64,000 nt of DNA from Phragmites australis (GCF_958298935.1 NC_084924.1:20743819-20807818), one strand, 5' to 3'; counted from the first letter of the stretch, positions 10,765 to 24,125 are shown. Made by a program: numbers and translations. The notes: generated by a model not told the origin, from the letters alone.

Positions 10765-13700
10765 TGTAACACCCTAATTTTCAACTTTTTGAAAATTGTA
10801 ATAATTTTCCTTTTCTTTAGACTTAGGTTGTTATTTTCATCTCAAAATCCTAGGTGGAAAATTTATTTTCTAAATTAAAAAATTAATTTAGGTTTTGTTA
10901 AAATGTGTTGCATTCATGCTGGAATAAATGCATTAGAGTTTTTATTGTGTGAAAAATGATTTTTGAAAACACCGAGGTGCGCTGTTTCAATTTTTGGAAA
11001 AATGTTGAAAAAGGCTTTTATAAAAAGAAATTTCTTTTTTTCTCCCCTTGGGCCTAATCTTGCCTCCCTCTTCTCTTTTTTTACCCTTTCCTGCCCACCC
11101 TTCCTCCTTCTCCTGGCTGAAGCCCGTTGTGCAGCCCGAGCCGGCCTCCTTCACCTCCTACCTGAGCTGCTTCCCTGCCTAAGCCCGTTTCCTCCCCTAC
11201 CTTCCTGGTTGGGCTAGCTGAAGATAGGCCCAGCAGCTGCTTAGGCCGCCTGCCTCTCCCAGTTGGCGCCCCAGCTGGAATCCGTTTCCTCCCTTGCATT
11301 GTGCCCACGTGTTGACTCCTTCCTCCTCGCACAAGCCGAGTCCGAGTTCAACCCGAGCGCCGCCGTCTTCCCGAGCTCATATCCCAACTAACTCCCAGTC
11401 GAATCCGACTCCCACGCAACCCCTCCTGCCTATATAAGTCCATGCCTCCCCTCATTTCATCTGTTTTCGCCAAAACCCTAGCTATCACCGCTTATCACCA
11501 TTGCTCTCGGTCGAGCTGGTTGCTGGCCGTTTCCTCCCCTTTTTTCCATCATCAACCATCCCGTGAGCTTCGCTGTCACTCATTTTGTGCGCTGGTGCCC
11601 TCATCTTCAGCTTTCTGGCCACCGGTGCCCTTCCCTGACGCGTTCTCGACCGCCACCCAAGGTATACCATCAAATGGGTCCCCTGTACTCCTAGCATCGT
11701 TTTCTGCCAATCGCCAACATTTTCTGCGCACGGCGATAGGGTTTCCACCCCTCTCCGCAAGCCCACTGTCATGGTTCCTCTCTCGCCATCGTGATGAACT
11801 TTTTGCTGCTTGTCGCCCCTCTCTAATCGCCCTCCCCCATCTCTCAGCCATCCAATCTAACACTGATGGCTGAGATTACATCTAGAATACCCCTTCACCG
11901 ATTAAATCACAGAGTGCCACCTGTCACCTTCATTAATCCAAATAGCGTTCTATCTCCGTCCACCTCAGCAACCCCATCAGCCGCTTTGATGATGTGTTAG
12001 CCCAGCCACCAGCCACGTTAGCCATCCATTTAATTCTTATTGTATTTAATTCGGCAAAATTGGCAATTTTGCACTTTAGCCCCTAAACTTCTCTGTACTT
12101 ACCAAAAGCCTCTAATTTTAATAGTTTAGTCCCTAAACTTTTATTTATTTACAAATAGGTCCCTCTATTTTTGCAAAAGGCCCATTTCCTCTCTGTTTTA
12201 TTCAAAACAAGTCCTTTTCTTTTATAGATTTAATCCTAAACTTGTTTTTAGTGTAACTTTCTCGTCCTAGCTCTGATTTAGATGATTTTCACACTCCCGC
12301 GTTCATAGCAGCATGTACTATCTTTTAGTACCTTTTTAGAGATGTTAGATATTGTTTGTTTTACTACTTTTAGTTAGTTTTGTTGTGTTTTTTCCGATGT
12401 GTTCTGAGAGTAGACGAGCAGCAATTCAAGAATCTCCAGGAGCAAGTCTTTGAAGAGTCTGAGCAGCAAGTTGGAAGTGGCAAATGTCCTTGAACATTCT
12501 GATCCTAGTTTTTCAAATGCGTTCTTTATTTCAAAAATGCATGTTGTTAATTCTGAATCCTATTTACTTATAGTACCATGTTCTATATATTCCTTGTCAC
12601 CTAGTTGTGAGTAGTGGTTATGTTGGGTAGCTTATGCTTAGCTTTGCACAAAGGTATGGATGGATAGTTAGTTAAACATGACTAATGATTTATACAACTA
12701 TGAGTTGAGAAATTTTGGTAATGGTATAGCAACATGGAACCTTAGGTCTTGAAAAAAGAGGTGCTAGTGATGGTGGTTACAGTTATGTTGTTGGTTTGGC
12801 AATTGCTCAAGTGACCTAAGTAAGGACCAGTTCATGGTGCGCAACCCAAGAAGTATCATATGGGATAGGCTTGGCCTATTAATTAATGGATTCCAGTTTT
12901 CTGCATGCCAAACCGTAAGAGTGGATGTGTGGGGATAGCTAAAGCCAAAACCATTTGGTTAGTGGTATGGGATGTGTAGTGAAAGGAAAGAGTGAAATCT
13001 TGTAGGAGCTACAAGGCACAAAAGGGGGCTGCTAGGTGGTGTGAATACCACTATGTCAGTGGTGAAATATAGCGAGCGTGCACATACTAGATGAAACTTT
13101 GTAACGGCCTTGTAGCGATTTTCTAGGCAACACACCATGCACGTGTGTTAAGTGTTTCGCGGACACGGCAACAAGGAAAACACGACTCGTGGGGTAAGCT
13201 GGAAAACCTCTACAGAGTGTAAAATCTGATATATCAGTCGTGCTCACAGTCATGAGAGACTTAGATCCTCACATGATTAGTTGGTTTGGATTTGTTGGTT
13301 GGTGTGGATTTGTTGGTTGGTGTGGTTTAGTTGGATTGGTTGGTGGGTTATTACCTATGATGGGTATCAAGTCAGTTGGTTTGGGATCCTGATGTGGTGT
13401 TCAGGTAGTTGGAAAATATATGGAGATGTTTCTCAGAGTTTGAAGTCTAGTGATGAATCACGTAGTTAAATAGGTTGCTTTTATAACTCTACGATAGCAT
13501 AGTTGGCATTTATACAAATTTAACTTGTCATAGCATGTTTCTTTATTTAAGCTTGCATGTCATTTATTTCCCATACTTCTGGAGTACGACATGTACTCAT
13601 ACTTGCTATTTCCATCCAAATGTACAACAAACACTGCTCAGACAATGAAGAAGTATCAGACTACTACATCAATGAAGATGAAGATTTCTAAGCTAGTGGA

Positions 13701-13924
13701 CCCCCGGTCAATTGCCTATGGAAGATGGGAGCTTCATTGTGTTTTGCTAGTGTGTGCATGCCCGCTAGATTAAAGACTTAGATGTTTTTCTATTTTATTT
13801 AAGTTAAACATTGTATAATGGCACTGTGTGATATACTGATGAAGTCACTGAATGTATGAAACTTGATCCTGGCATACATGCGGTTTATATCTGGTTTTGT
13901 CCCTTAATAAAACCGGGTGTGACA
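10765..13924 (+). mobile_element. Lone 3.16-kb LTR, Tekay/Del-like type
   Basis: The boundaries TGTAACACCCTAATTTTC and AACCGGGTGTGACA are typical of long chromoviral LTRs of the Tekay/Del group. Inside there is a TATA box (TATATAAG, 11431-11438) followed by a CT-rich, CCAAAACCCTAGC-type leader, which sets the plus orientation. No TGGTATC primer site follows 13924 and no clear PPT precedes 10765, so it stands alone as a solo LTR. The 5-bp flanks (AGGTT left, CATTT right) do not match, so it may have formed by recombination between two elements or lost its duplication. The reading frames at 10963-11873 and 13056-13773 are LTR noise. Confidence 0.7.
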
Positions 13925-15552
13925 CATTTCATCAATTAAGTGGTTGTTTTGCAGGAAAACTTTTACTATGTAGAAGGATAAGAAGACAATATACGGATCA
14001 TAACTAGGAGGACCTTCAACGATTTGCCTCCAAGTCAGATCCCTAGGCAGCCCGTGCACCAGGTTCGAAGGGAGAGGTTAGGGAACCAAAAGTTTCTCTA
14101 CCCAACTATCGGTGACCGATGTCAGGAGCTCACTGGGCTATTCCTGTCTCCCTCAGAGGAGGTCTCAACTAGAACCTGAGAAAGCTGAGGCTTGGGAGCT
14201 GTAGGTGGCGCTCTGAGTAGGCTGTAAAAGAAAGACTCAAACAATGCACTCTAATCAACATGAAAAAAAAGTTCACAGCACCTACGCATGCCTGGGTGCT
14301 TCTTGATAAGGGAAGGCTTCACTGGGATCAGAAGGGGTGTTGACCTCTTGAGTTTCTTCTCAGGGACGCATCCTTCAATCCCCAACCCCTTCGGTGCTAG
14401 GGGAGCGCTGCCTGAAGAACCTACGGTAATGATTGCCTTCTCGCGGTTCTGAGTTAGGTGCTAAATGTACCTGAAGTCAAAAACAATACAACTACAAATG
14501 CTCTAGATAAAAGCTTACCTTACCAGAGTCAGGACCGCTGCTATAAGTACTCATGTCACGACCAGACCCCCAGAAGTTATCGTCGGGGTCAGATCTCCAG
14601 CTAGCGGGGCCATCATCGGGTCAACGGGAACTGAGGAGGCTGGAGTTGATGCCATCAGCGTCTTGAAATCACCTGCCAGCAAGTCGACCTCTGCAAAGTA
14701 ATCTCCCTCTGGTGTCACGCTGCTGGCAACGGACAGGCTTGCGACGTGGCACCACCATTATTGCTCCTTCTTGGACCTATGTTCCCCATGATGAAAACCT
14801 CATCCGATCCATGATCGGAGCTCCCACGTTCTCGATCTCTGGGTCAGGCTGCCTATGTTCTGGAACTACACAAGTGCTCGATGACCATCATTATGGTTAC
14901 GACTACTCAGAAAGAAGAGAAAATCAAAGAACGAGAAGGTACATGAGAACTTACTGAGAAGATCCTCTCTTGAGCGTCAGCCTCCATCTCCACAATGGGG
15001 ACTGGGATGTTCGAGCGGCCAGCTAAGGAGATTGCTTCGAACAGGAGCATGTCCCTCTTGCCAACCAACTCTGGTAAAAGCACTGCGGGAGGCAACAAAC
15101 ATTGTAAGAATTAACCCCACAGCTCCCTTAAAATGGCTACACGGGGTCGATAATTACCTGTCTCACCTTCTCTGGCCGAGTCCATCTTGGCCAGGAATTA
15201 CAATGCACCGATGATCCTCGACATCAATAGACTCAGGTGAGGCCTGATGAAATCCCTAGTAATGTCGTATGCTATCAACTTCCTCTCCTTAAAATGTTAG
15301 ATCTCTTTGATAAGACTCTAGTAGAGGGTGGTCATCATTGGCTCTTCCGTCTAGGCAGGCCTCAGCAATGGGGGTTTTGGGGAGCAAAGGTGCAGGAGGA
15401 ACGAAGAAGATGACATAAAGTAAATGATGGTGGTGGGGTGAATGATGAAGTGGGCTCCCCCTCTGCTTTTATACAAGGTGATGACTCTCAGACACGGCTC
15501 TTCGACCGACACTCTGGCACGACTTGAGGCCATGATCTCCTACTTTATCGTC
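13925..15552 (-). pseudogene. Decayed minus-strand transposon ORF remnants
   Basis: Short minus-strand blocks at 15351-15533 (MASSRARVSVEEPCLRVITL then frame loss) and 14907-15098 (MLPPAVLLPELVGKRDMLL) look like exons of an antisense ORF similar in style to the one at 6.9-9.6 kb. The same sequence resumes on the far side of the CRM-like insertion at 22769. No domain could be named with certainty. Several stops are present and nothing intact remains. Confidence 0.35.
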
Positions 15553-15557
15553 ATATC

Positions 15558-16473
15558 TGATGTGCATTTGCCCGATCTTTCGAAGGTAATATGATAAGAC
15601 GATTGGTGGAGTTTCGATGTTGATGATCAAAATGCTTTGACCAGGACAGATCGAGAACCCTCGCATCCACTACACCACTACTATATGGTTATCAATAGTG
15701 CCAAAACACGGTTGATCTCGCCAAGAAGGATTTTCCTGCAAGCGAATCAAGAACACAAGAAAGAATAGGAGATGTAATCTAAATATTGCTAATTACCAAT
15801 GAAATGCTCGAGTTGGGGTTCCACAAACCGAACAAGTGGCAAAACTGCATAAAACAGAATAATCTAAGCAAAACCTGAGCATAAACTATGATAGCTAATG
15901 TGTATATATAGGGGGGACGTGAGGACGATGACCTAGGGTTGTGCAGCCCTGGAAAGATGCATGCACAACCTGGACTCCAACCCTGACATGATTACAAGAT
16001 CCAACAGGGTCCAAAATTGTGACACACCACTTTATTCCTTCAACTACACTATAAGGGATATTTGATCAAGCATGAATCCATTGAAAAGGGTTCGTCATAA
16101 GCTTTCCAGCAAGTCAAAGAACGCCTCAATTGGACTCCGTATGCGAGAGTTATGCCCATTTTATTGATGTGTTATCCTAGGACTCGACCACGACCACGAC
16201 TTCGACCGCGACACAACCATGACTAGAGCTTAGCCGAGTAGACTTTGCCTTCAAGGGGTGATGTCCAGATAAGGTTATGGTGCTTCTTCCATGTTCCTAA
16301 GCAATAAAACATCACAAGAATTTAGTAGTAATCCATCCAAGGAATCATGAATAGCAAGGAACGAGTTCACCTGGTGGTTTTATTGTCACGCACGTGATCT
16401 TGTAATTGGACCTTATATGATTTGAGGAATATTAATAGTATAGATCGTATCTGAACAATCCATGGGCTCATCA
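15558..16473 (-). repeat. 3' LTR of minus-strand CRM-like element
   Basis: 916 bp, pairs with 21849-22763. In element orientation it contains the coding-like tail (TTNSPQI type) at its 5' end and a TATA-like CTATATATACACA, seen here near 15900-15912 on the opposite strand. Confidence 0.85.
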
Positions 16474-19400
16474 TCCTACCCCTATTGAATTTGGGTCATT
16501 CTCAACTCAAGCCCATCTTCTTCTCCCAAGTATGGCTTCAACTTGGTGGTGCGGTGTACCAACCTCTGTTTGACCGTCAGTCTGGGGATGACATGTACTA
16601 GAAATAGTAGCTTTGTCCCCAATTTATTCTAAAGTGATCTCCAAAAGTGACTAAAAAACTTTGTGTCATGATCCGAGATGATAGTATTAGGCACCCCATG
16701 TAGTCGAATAATTTCCCTTAAAAACAAATCAGCTATGTTTGTAGCATTATCGCTCTTATGACAAGGTATAAAATGTGCCATTTTAGAATATCTATCAACA
16801 ACTACAAATATGCTATCCCTCCCCCTCTTTGTCCTAGATAATCCTAAAACAAAATCTATGGAATATCCTCCTAAGGTGCACTAGGAACAAGAAGAGACAC
16901 GTAAAGACCATGTGGATTTAAGCGAGACATAGCTTTATTACAAGTGGTGCAACATGACACGCAGCGCTCGATGTCACATCTCAGCTTTGACCAAAAGAAA
17001 TGAGCGGCTAGCACATCTTCAGTCTTCTTTGCTCTAAAATGTGCCATCAATAATCATCCATGCGCCTCCTACAACAACAAAAGATGAATAGTGCTAGCTG
17101 GAATGCATAGCTTATTAGCACGATAGAGCAATATGTCATTCAGCACATGTTTATTCCATGTTTTCCTTCTTTACAATGTTCAATAACTTCTTTAAAATCC
17201 AAATCAGCAGCATATAATTCTTTAATGGTCTCTAAACCAAAAATCTTATGATCCTGTTAAGATAACATGGTATAACGCCTAAAAAGTGCATCGGCTATCA
17301 CATTGTCATTTCCTTTCTTATGTTTTATGACATATGGAAATGACTCAATAAATTCTACCCATTTAGCATGACGTTTATTTAGTTTATTTTGACTCCTAAT
17401 ATGTTTTGACGATTCATGATCAGAATATATAACAAATTCTTTGGGCCAAAGATAATGTTGCCAAGTTTCAAGCAGTCGAACTAAAGCATACAATTCTTTA
17501 TCATAGGTAGAATAATTCAGACTTGGCCCACTTAATTTCTTGCTGAAATAAGCAACAGGTTTACCTTCTTGAATTAGCACACCTTCAATTCTAATCCTAC
17601 TAGCATCACATTCTAGTTCAAAGGTCTTACCAAAGTCGGGGAGTTGGAGCAATGGAGTATGGATGAGCTTCTCTTTCAACAACTTGAATGCTTGTTCTTG
17701 TGCAGGTCCCTATTTGAAAACCACTCCTTTCTTTCTCAACTCATTTAATGGAGCAGCAATGGTACTGAAATCCCACACAAATCGCCGATAGAAACTCGCA
17801 TGACCATGAAAGCTTCTCACTTGTGTAATAGTCTCTGGAGTTGGCTAGCTCTTTATAGCTTCAATTTTTGCTTCATCCACCTCTATTTCCTGTAGAGTAA
17901 CAACATAGCCAAGAAAAGAGACTTGATCTGTGCAAAAGGTGCACTTTTTGAGGTTACCGAACAAACATGCATCTCTCAAAACATTAAAAACAGTACGTAA
18001 ATGATCAAAGTGCTGTTCTTGTGTCTTAGTGTAAATCAAGATATCATCAAAATATACCACCACAAATCTTCCAATGAAAAAATGTAAAACGTCGCTCATC
18101 AATCGTATGAAAGTACTAGGTGCATTAGTTAACCCAAAAGGCATTACTAACCACTCATACAAGCCAAACTTAGTTTTAAAAGCGGTTTTCTATTCATCTC
18201 CAGGTTTCATCCTAATTTGGTGGTATCCACTTCGCAAGTTAATTTTATTGAAAATTATATAACCACTTAACTCATCAAGCATATCATCTAGCTAAGGGAT
18301 AGGGTGACGGTATGTTATATTAATATTATTTATGGCTCTACAATCAACACACATACGCCAACTATCGTCTTTCTTATGAACCAAAAGAACAGAAACAACA
18401 CAAGGACTAAGTCTTTCTTGTACGTACTCACGATCAGATAGATCTTGGACTTGTCGCTGAATTTCCTTAGTCTCTTCCGGGTTGGTCCAATATGCAGCAC
18501 GGTTTGGCAAAGTTGCTCCCGGAATGAAATCAATTTGATGTTCAATCCCTCGAATAGGTGGTAATCCTAGTGTACCTCAGCTGGAAATACATCCACAAAC
18601 TACTGCAAAAGATTAGCAATAGCTGGAGGCAAAGAGCTAGATATATTCTCGAGTGAAAGTAAGGCCTCTTTGCATATCAAAGCATAGCATGGGAGCTCAT
18701 TATCGTAAATTTCAGCAAAGTCAGATTTAGTGGCAAGCATAACACACCCTTTCAATTAAATTCCATCAAATTTAGAAGTTGTTGCTTTGTCCTTTTTGGG
18801 TGGAAAATTTTTTTCTGCTACTAGCTGATTTTCAGATTCATTCTCAAATTTTTTTCTCTTATTTTCAGCTATCTCTGGTTCACATTTCACAATTTCAGCA
18901 GGGGTAAAGGTAGAATGGTTATTTTCATTCCTTTATGCATAAGAGTGTACTTATTACTTCTACCATAATGTGTTGCATCAGTGTCAAACTCCCATAGTTG
19001 TCCAAGCAAAAGAGAGCATTCTTGCATGGGAACTACATCGAAATCAGCACAATCATGGTATGAACTAATAGAAAAATACACCCTAGCTGTTTGCATTACC
19101 TTCATCTTACCAAGTTGTTGCAACTTCCTCCATCAATAATGACTCGAACACGATAATCCTTGACTATGAGGAACATCTGAAATAAAATGTGGCATTGTAG
19201 CTATTCTGCATGCTCCATTTGAGTGCTTAACACTCGCTGCACAATGAGGGTCTGATAATCCTCTGTGGCAGTGGCATCAAACACTTCCTCATGGTCGATA
19301 TCCGTCTCACATCCATCCTCGTCACCTGCATGGTTAGCTGCAAGAGCATATTCATCCTCAACATCATTGGCACTTACATATCCACCGGCTTCTGTTACAA

Positions 19401-20580
19401 TATACGCTCGCTGACTTGGGAAATCCTCCATGATGTGGCCCATTCCCTTGCATCAATGGCATACAATCCTAGTTGATCGGTCTGTAGAAGCTACTGAATA
19501 AGAGCTCTTGTCTAGACCCTACACATTTACAAATTTGCTTACCTCGGGAGCCTGTGACGGTGTTGAAGGTACTGCTAAACGTGCCCTACTCAAGAAGGGG
19601 GTAGCAGACTGTGTAGCTAAACGTGGGGCTATTTTGACTTGTTCTGGTGTTGATTTTGAAGTAGTCGTACTACCAAAATTGCTCCTTGGCCTCTGTTGTC
19701 ATCTCCGCAATTCTTTTTCTGCCAAACACGCAAGTTGGAATAATCTAGGAATACTATCATATTCTTTGTAATCAACTATGTCCTGAATTGCATGCCTTAA
19801 CCCTCCATAAAAACGTTCCATTGTAGCCTCTTCATCCTCAATAATATCACAATGCAACATACTAATTTGTAGCTCCTGATAATATTCTTCTACGAATCTA
19901 TCACCTTGGTTTAAGCGCTGCAATTTCTTACATAAATCATATTTAAAAGATGGTGAACAAACTTTTTACACATAGCAACCTTTGAAGCATTCCATGTAGT
20001 AGGTGCTAATCCATTGATGCAAACGCTATTCCACCAGATGATTGCAAAATATTTAAATTCACTACTGGCTTGCCTAACTCTATGCACTTCAGGAATCAAA
20101 TGAGCATTAAACTTTTGTTTGACCGTCATCTCCCAATCTAAATATTTTTCAGCATCTTAAGCACCCGCAAAAGATGGTGTAGTAAACTTAACCTTAGCAA
20201 ATGGATTATCATTAAAATGTGGTTTATGTTGCTGAAAATTATTACCTCATACCTTGACGATTGAAGTTCAATCGATTCCGCTATCGTGTATCAAAGGCGT
20301 ATTGTTCTTGCCTCAAAATTTCATCATCTGTGACAGACTCCTCTTGCTCATGGGCTACTCCATGAGGATCCACACGCCCATGGTTTGGTGGCTGATTAAC
20401 TACTCGATCAAAGTGTGTATTGAGAATAGCAATACTATCATTAAGTCGTTGCAATGTAGTGTTTGTTTCTGTAAGCTTCTTATCGATGTTGTCATTAATA
20501 GCTTGTCGATGATCATCCAACAACATTATGAGTTCTTCCCTCAAAACACAGTCTTCCGCGTCTAATGTTTCACCTGCCAT
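16474..20580 (-). pseudogene. gag-pol of CRM-like element, multiply interrupted, integrase partly deleted
   Basis: From the ATG at 20580 (MAGETLDAEDCVLREEL) the order on the minus strand is gag (20281-20580; 19699-20129, with QRLNQGDRFVEEYYQEL), a degenerate zinc-knuckle region (19440), a remnant of protease (18887-19123), RT (18292-18510 and 17845-18162, with intact YFDD in [13 protein letters not shown]), RNase H (17257-17682, [19 protein letters not shown]) and the N-terminal half of integrase with many stops to about 16565. The integrase C-terminal half is missing: sequence matching 54686 of the other copy jumps, across about 18 bp of filler, to sequence matching 55046. Frameshifts and stops separate every block, so no polyprotein can be made. 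Confidence 0.85.
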
Positions 20581-20639
20581 GGTTAGTAGCAGACAAAAGA
20601 TAACAAAAGATATTATCCCTATCAACTACTAGGTGGTGG

Positions 20640-21833
20640 AAAGTGAAGTGGATACACACACTCTCAAGCATCTTACTACGCTCTTGCAAGTGTTCTTACC
20701 AAACACAGCAGTTGGCACAACTGGTGGCTGGTACGTGATACCTTATCGGGTGCAAGTGAGGTAGTTGCAAGGGGAGAAACTGTTCTAATCGAGAGAAGGT
20801 GTAGTTTGGACATACAATATTTAGTAGCAAAGAATAGCAATAATTGAAATCAAATGAGCAAAGATGAATAAAAGTCCACAGTACTCGTCACAGTGGCTGG
20901 CTCGAACATGTTCCTAGAACTAGCTCAAGCAAGTCAAAAACTATAGCAGACACAAGCACAATGGAACCAAAATACGCAATGCAAACCTGATATATTTTTT
21001 AAAATTCTCGCTCTTTTTTTACACTCTTTGCTTCTTTTTTTGGCACTCTTTTCTTCTTGCTTTCTTTCCTTTTCTTTTTTTGCGAATGTGACATAAAGTC
21101 AAAACTCTTCTACTACCTTTTGTAAGACCAGTGAGGTATGTGGGTTAGAAACTTTTTCTGAAGAGCAAGGGTATAAAGGTAATAAAAAGATTCTCTCTCT
21201 CTCTCTCTCTGAACTTTGGCTATCTCTGTTTCGGCTATGGTGTTCAGATCTGAGAAGGTGGGCGCTCCGCGACTAGGTGGTCAGATCCGAGAAGGTGGGC
21301 AAATCCGACTAGGTGGTCGCGACGACTAGGTGGTCGGATCCGAGAAGGTGGGAAAATCCGACTAAGTGGTCGTGGCGACTAGGTGGTCGGACCTGAGTGG
21401 GTGGTCGGAAAACCTGGTTGGACCCCAAGTGGGTGGTCGGAGTGACTGGTCGGGACGCCGAGTGGGTGGCCGGAGTGACTGGTCAGGACCCCAAGTGGGT
21501 GGTCAAAGTGACTGGTCGGGACTCCGAATGGGTGGTCGAATCAACTAGTCGGGACCCCGAATAGGGACACAAACTCAACTATAGCAGACTAGGATAAGCC
21601 GAGTAATTCGATGACTAAATTAGCAAAGACTCGACACTAGAAACTAGAACATACTGACTCGACCAACAACAAAGACACTGATGATGGACTCAAACTCAAC
21701 AACACAATAACTGAAAAAAATTGTGATGGGCACAAAGTTGTTTGGACAGCATAAACTAATATCTAAATCCTTTCTAGGTAATGGAACTCGACAAAACAAA
21801 ATGGATAACTGAGATTACCTAACGGGTAACCAA
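20640..21833 (-). other. Untranslated leader of CRM-like element with tandem repeats
   Basis: Between PBS and gag this 1.2-kb leader has a pyrimidine-rich tract (21000-21080), a TC microsatellite (21187-21210) and an imperfect minisatellite at 21250-21560 built on 'GACTAGGTGGTCGGATCCGA' and 'GTGGGTGGTCGGAGTGACTG'. The plus-strand copy has the matching repeats at 49500-49860. The 60-residue frame at 21366-21548 is a repeat product. Confidence 0.7.
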
Positions 21834-21846
21834 GGCTCTGATACCA
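21834..21846 (-). other. Primer binding site, initiator tRNA-Met type
   Basis: On the minus strand it reads TGGTATCAGAGCC and lies two bases inside the 5' LTR, the expected primer site for minus-strand synthesis. Confidence 0.9.
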
Positions 21847-21848
21847 CT

Positions 21849-22763
21849 TGATGCATGTTTAACTGATCTTCGAAGGTAATATGATAAATCGATTGGTGGA
21901 GTTTCGACGTTGATGATCTAAAGGCTCTGACCAGGATATATCGAGAACCCTCGCAACCACTACACCACTACTCTGTGGTTATCAACCATGTCAAGATATG
22001 ATTGATCTCGTCAAGAAGGCTTTTCTTGCAAGTAAATTGAGAACACAAGCAAAAATAGGTAGATGCAATCTGACTTTTGCTAATTACCAATAAAGTGCTC
22101 GACTTGGGGTTCCACAAACCGGAAAAGTGGTGAAACTATATAAAATAGAATAATCTAAGTAAAACCCGAGCCAAAACTATGACGGCTACTATTTTTATGT
22201 AGGGGGATGTGAAGAGGTCGACCTAGGGTTGTGCAGCCATGGAAAGAGACGTGCACAACTTGGACTTCGACCCCGACACGATTATATGACCTAACAGGGT
22301 CCAAAATGGTGACGCATCACTTATTCCTTCGACTCTGACTACACTATAAGGAATATTTGGTCGAGCATGGATCCATTAAAAAGGGTTCGTCATAAGCTTT
22401 CCAGCAAGTCCGCCTCAATTGGACTCCGTATGCGAGAGTTATGCCCATTTTATTGATGTGTTATCCTGGGACTCAACCACGACCACGACTTCGACCACGA
22501 CCATGACTAGAGCTCAGTCTCGAGTCCAAGTAGACTTGGCCTTCGAGGGGTAATGTCCGGGTAAGGTTGTGGTGCTTCTCCACGTTCCTAAGCAATAAAA
22601 TATCATAAGAATTTAGTAGTAATCCATCCAAGGAAGCATGAACAGCAAGGAACGAGTTCACCTGGTGGTTTAATTATCGCGCACATGCTCTTGTAATTGG
22701 ACCTTGTATGATTTGAGGATATTAATAGTATTGACCGTATCTGAAGGAGCCATGGGCTCATCA
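21849..22763 (-). repeat. 5' LTR of minus-strand CRM-like element
   Basis: 915 bp, followed in element orientation by the PBS and flanked by ATGTC at 22764-22768. Confidence 0.85.
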
Positions 22764-22768
22764 ATGTC

Positions 22769-24111
22769 ACATTTAACGCTCTACGCATGCAGAGCAGTTG
22801 GAGCAATAACTCGAGGAGCTCAGTGCACCATGCTACCTCGTGTGTGTATTTTCCCATCGTAATCATGATCTCCTACCAGATATAAGATTTTCACCACTAC
22901 CAGAAACCTCCGCTGCAATGGTCCCACTTTTGAACCCAACCAGTGATAAGTCTTCTCTTTCATGACCTCTCGTGGGGATGGGATGATATTTATGGGAAGA
23001 TTAGAAAACCTACTCAGATGCACTACGTTCTTCAAACTCGATTGAGAACTCAGAGGTGTTCAAAACCTCGTAGTTGTTCTAAGAACCTAGAGAATCTAAT
23101 TGGGAACCCAAGTCTTACTCGATGACACGGTCGGAAAAAACGCTTATCTTTGCTGGCCCTGCACTCGACTCGTCGAAGCCTCACTTCATGTACTGGCAGG
23201 GACTTCACAATTACTACTAAATTACCATATCCGAGCACCCCAGGGTTTTCTATAATTCTCAGAGCATATCTCTATCTTTGGAAAAGGGATCCTTAGATGA
23301 AAGAAAACTACCCGTAGGAACCCACGGTATCCTATAAATGGGAAAATTTATCTTCAAGAACCGGAAGTAAGACTCCAAATGACGTATGACGCCCTCTATA
23401 TATATAGAGCCTGAGCCAATGTGGCTGACAAGTTACAAGTCGCATAGAAGACAACACAAGTCGAGCAAGGAAGTCACACCAACTAGGATAGATCCATCTA
23501 GACTAGCCACGCACCCCTCTTGTAACAGGCTCAGGTCTACTTGAATTAAATCTTGTCTGGTCAAACTTTCTTGACTGCTTTGATCTTTTCTAAAAGTGCT
23601 AATTGTGAAGTATCAAAGTTATGTGCTAAAGTGCTAAATAATAGTTCATAGGTAAAAGGTCAAGGAAATATGTATTATCGCACTTCTTCTTTATGAGTCT
23701 GCTTATCATTGCACTTTGATATGAACTTGGAAAAAGTTGTATATGACCGAAACCATTGATTTTAAGCTTCTAATTGTCTTTTTGACATAGGCTTGGCTTA
23801 GGTGAATTGTGCATATGATTTCTTGCAAATGAATTTTATCAAATATGCTTTCAAGCAATGAATCAGTTTTTCAAACACAACAAAGTTATAAAGTTTCAAT
23901 CTTTTTTAAGATTGAAGTAATTGAGATTGGGAGATCATGCGCTAAAAAATCAAGAAACAAAGTTATCTAATATGTTTTTTGAAGAAAGGAAGAGCATTTT
24001 TTGATATTTTGATTGATCTTTTAGTTTTTCACTTTGTTTCTTGATTTTAAAAAAATACATGTTTGAAAAGGTGTTGCTAATGTTTATTTGGAGGTGTTCC
24101 TATTGTGTTCA
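22769..24111. other. Old transposon sequence; minus-strand fragments, no intact gene
   Basis: Minus-strand frames at 22820-23035 (NLPINIIPSPREVMKEKTYH) and 23050-23238 read like the antisense-ORF proteins of Ty3 elements and probably continue the remnant at 13925-15552 across the CRM-like insertion. A TATA-like CTATATATATAGAGCC near 23396 suggests an LTR here, but its ends were not found. From 23540 to 24111 the sequence is AT-rich without a gene. Confidence 0.35.
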
Positions 24112-24125
24112 TCAAGGGGGAGATT
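24112..24125 (+). other. Possible PPT of a Copia-type element
   Basis: CATCAAGGGGGAGATTGTGAG resembles the purine tract plus LTR start that closes many plant Copia elements. If so, an LTR starts near 24125 and is split by the CACTA element at 24308-26011, resuming at 26015 and holding a TATA-like TTATATAATG near 26364. Neither the far end of the LTR nor any pol was found, so this is only a candidate. Confidence 0.35.

Larger units (their letters stand above)
15558..22763 (-). mobile_element. CRM-like Ty3/gypsy chromovirus, 7.2 kb, degenerate
   Basis: Two LTRs of 916 and 915 bp bound the element (15558-16473 and 21849-22763). In element orientation they start TGATGAGCC and end near GCATCA. 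The flanks ATATC (15553-15557) and ATGTC (22764-22768) form a 5-bp TSD with one transition. The PBS lies at 21834-21846 and is complementary to initiator tRNA-Met. Gag, protease, RT, RNase H and integrase blocks run right to left between 20580 and 16540. The lineage call rests on RT/RNase H/IN blocks such as NPEETKEIQRQVQDL and [20 protein letters not shown], and on the coding extension into the LTR; the alternative is another chromovirus clade. Confidence 0.85.

Noticed and set aside
11081..11873. Frames of 80-143 codons on both strands in a GC-rich zone
   Set aside because: They lie downstream of the TATA box inside the lone LTR and show no domain.
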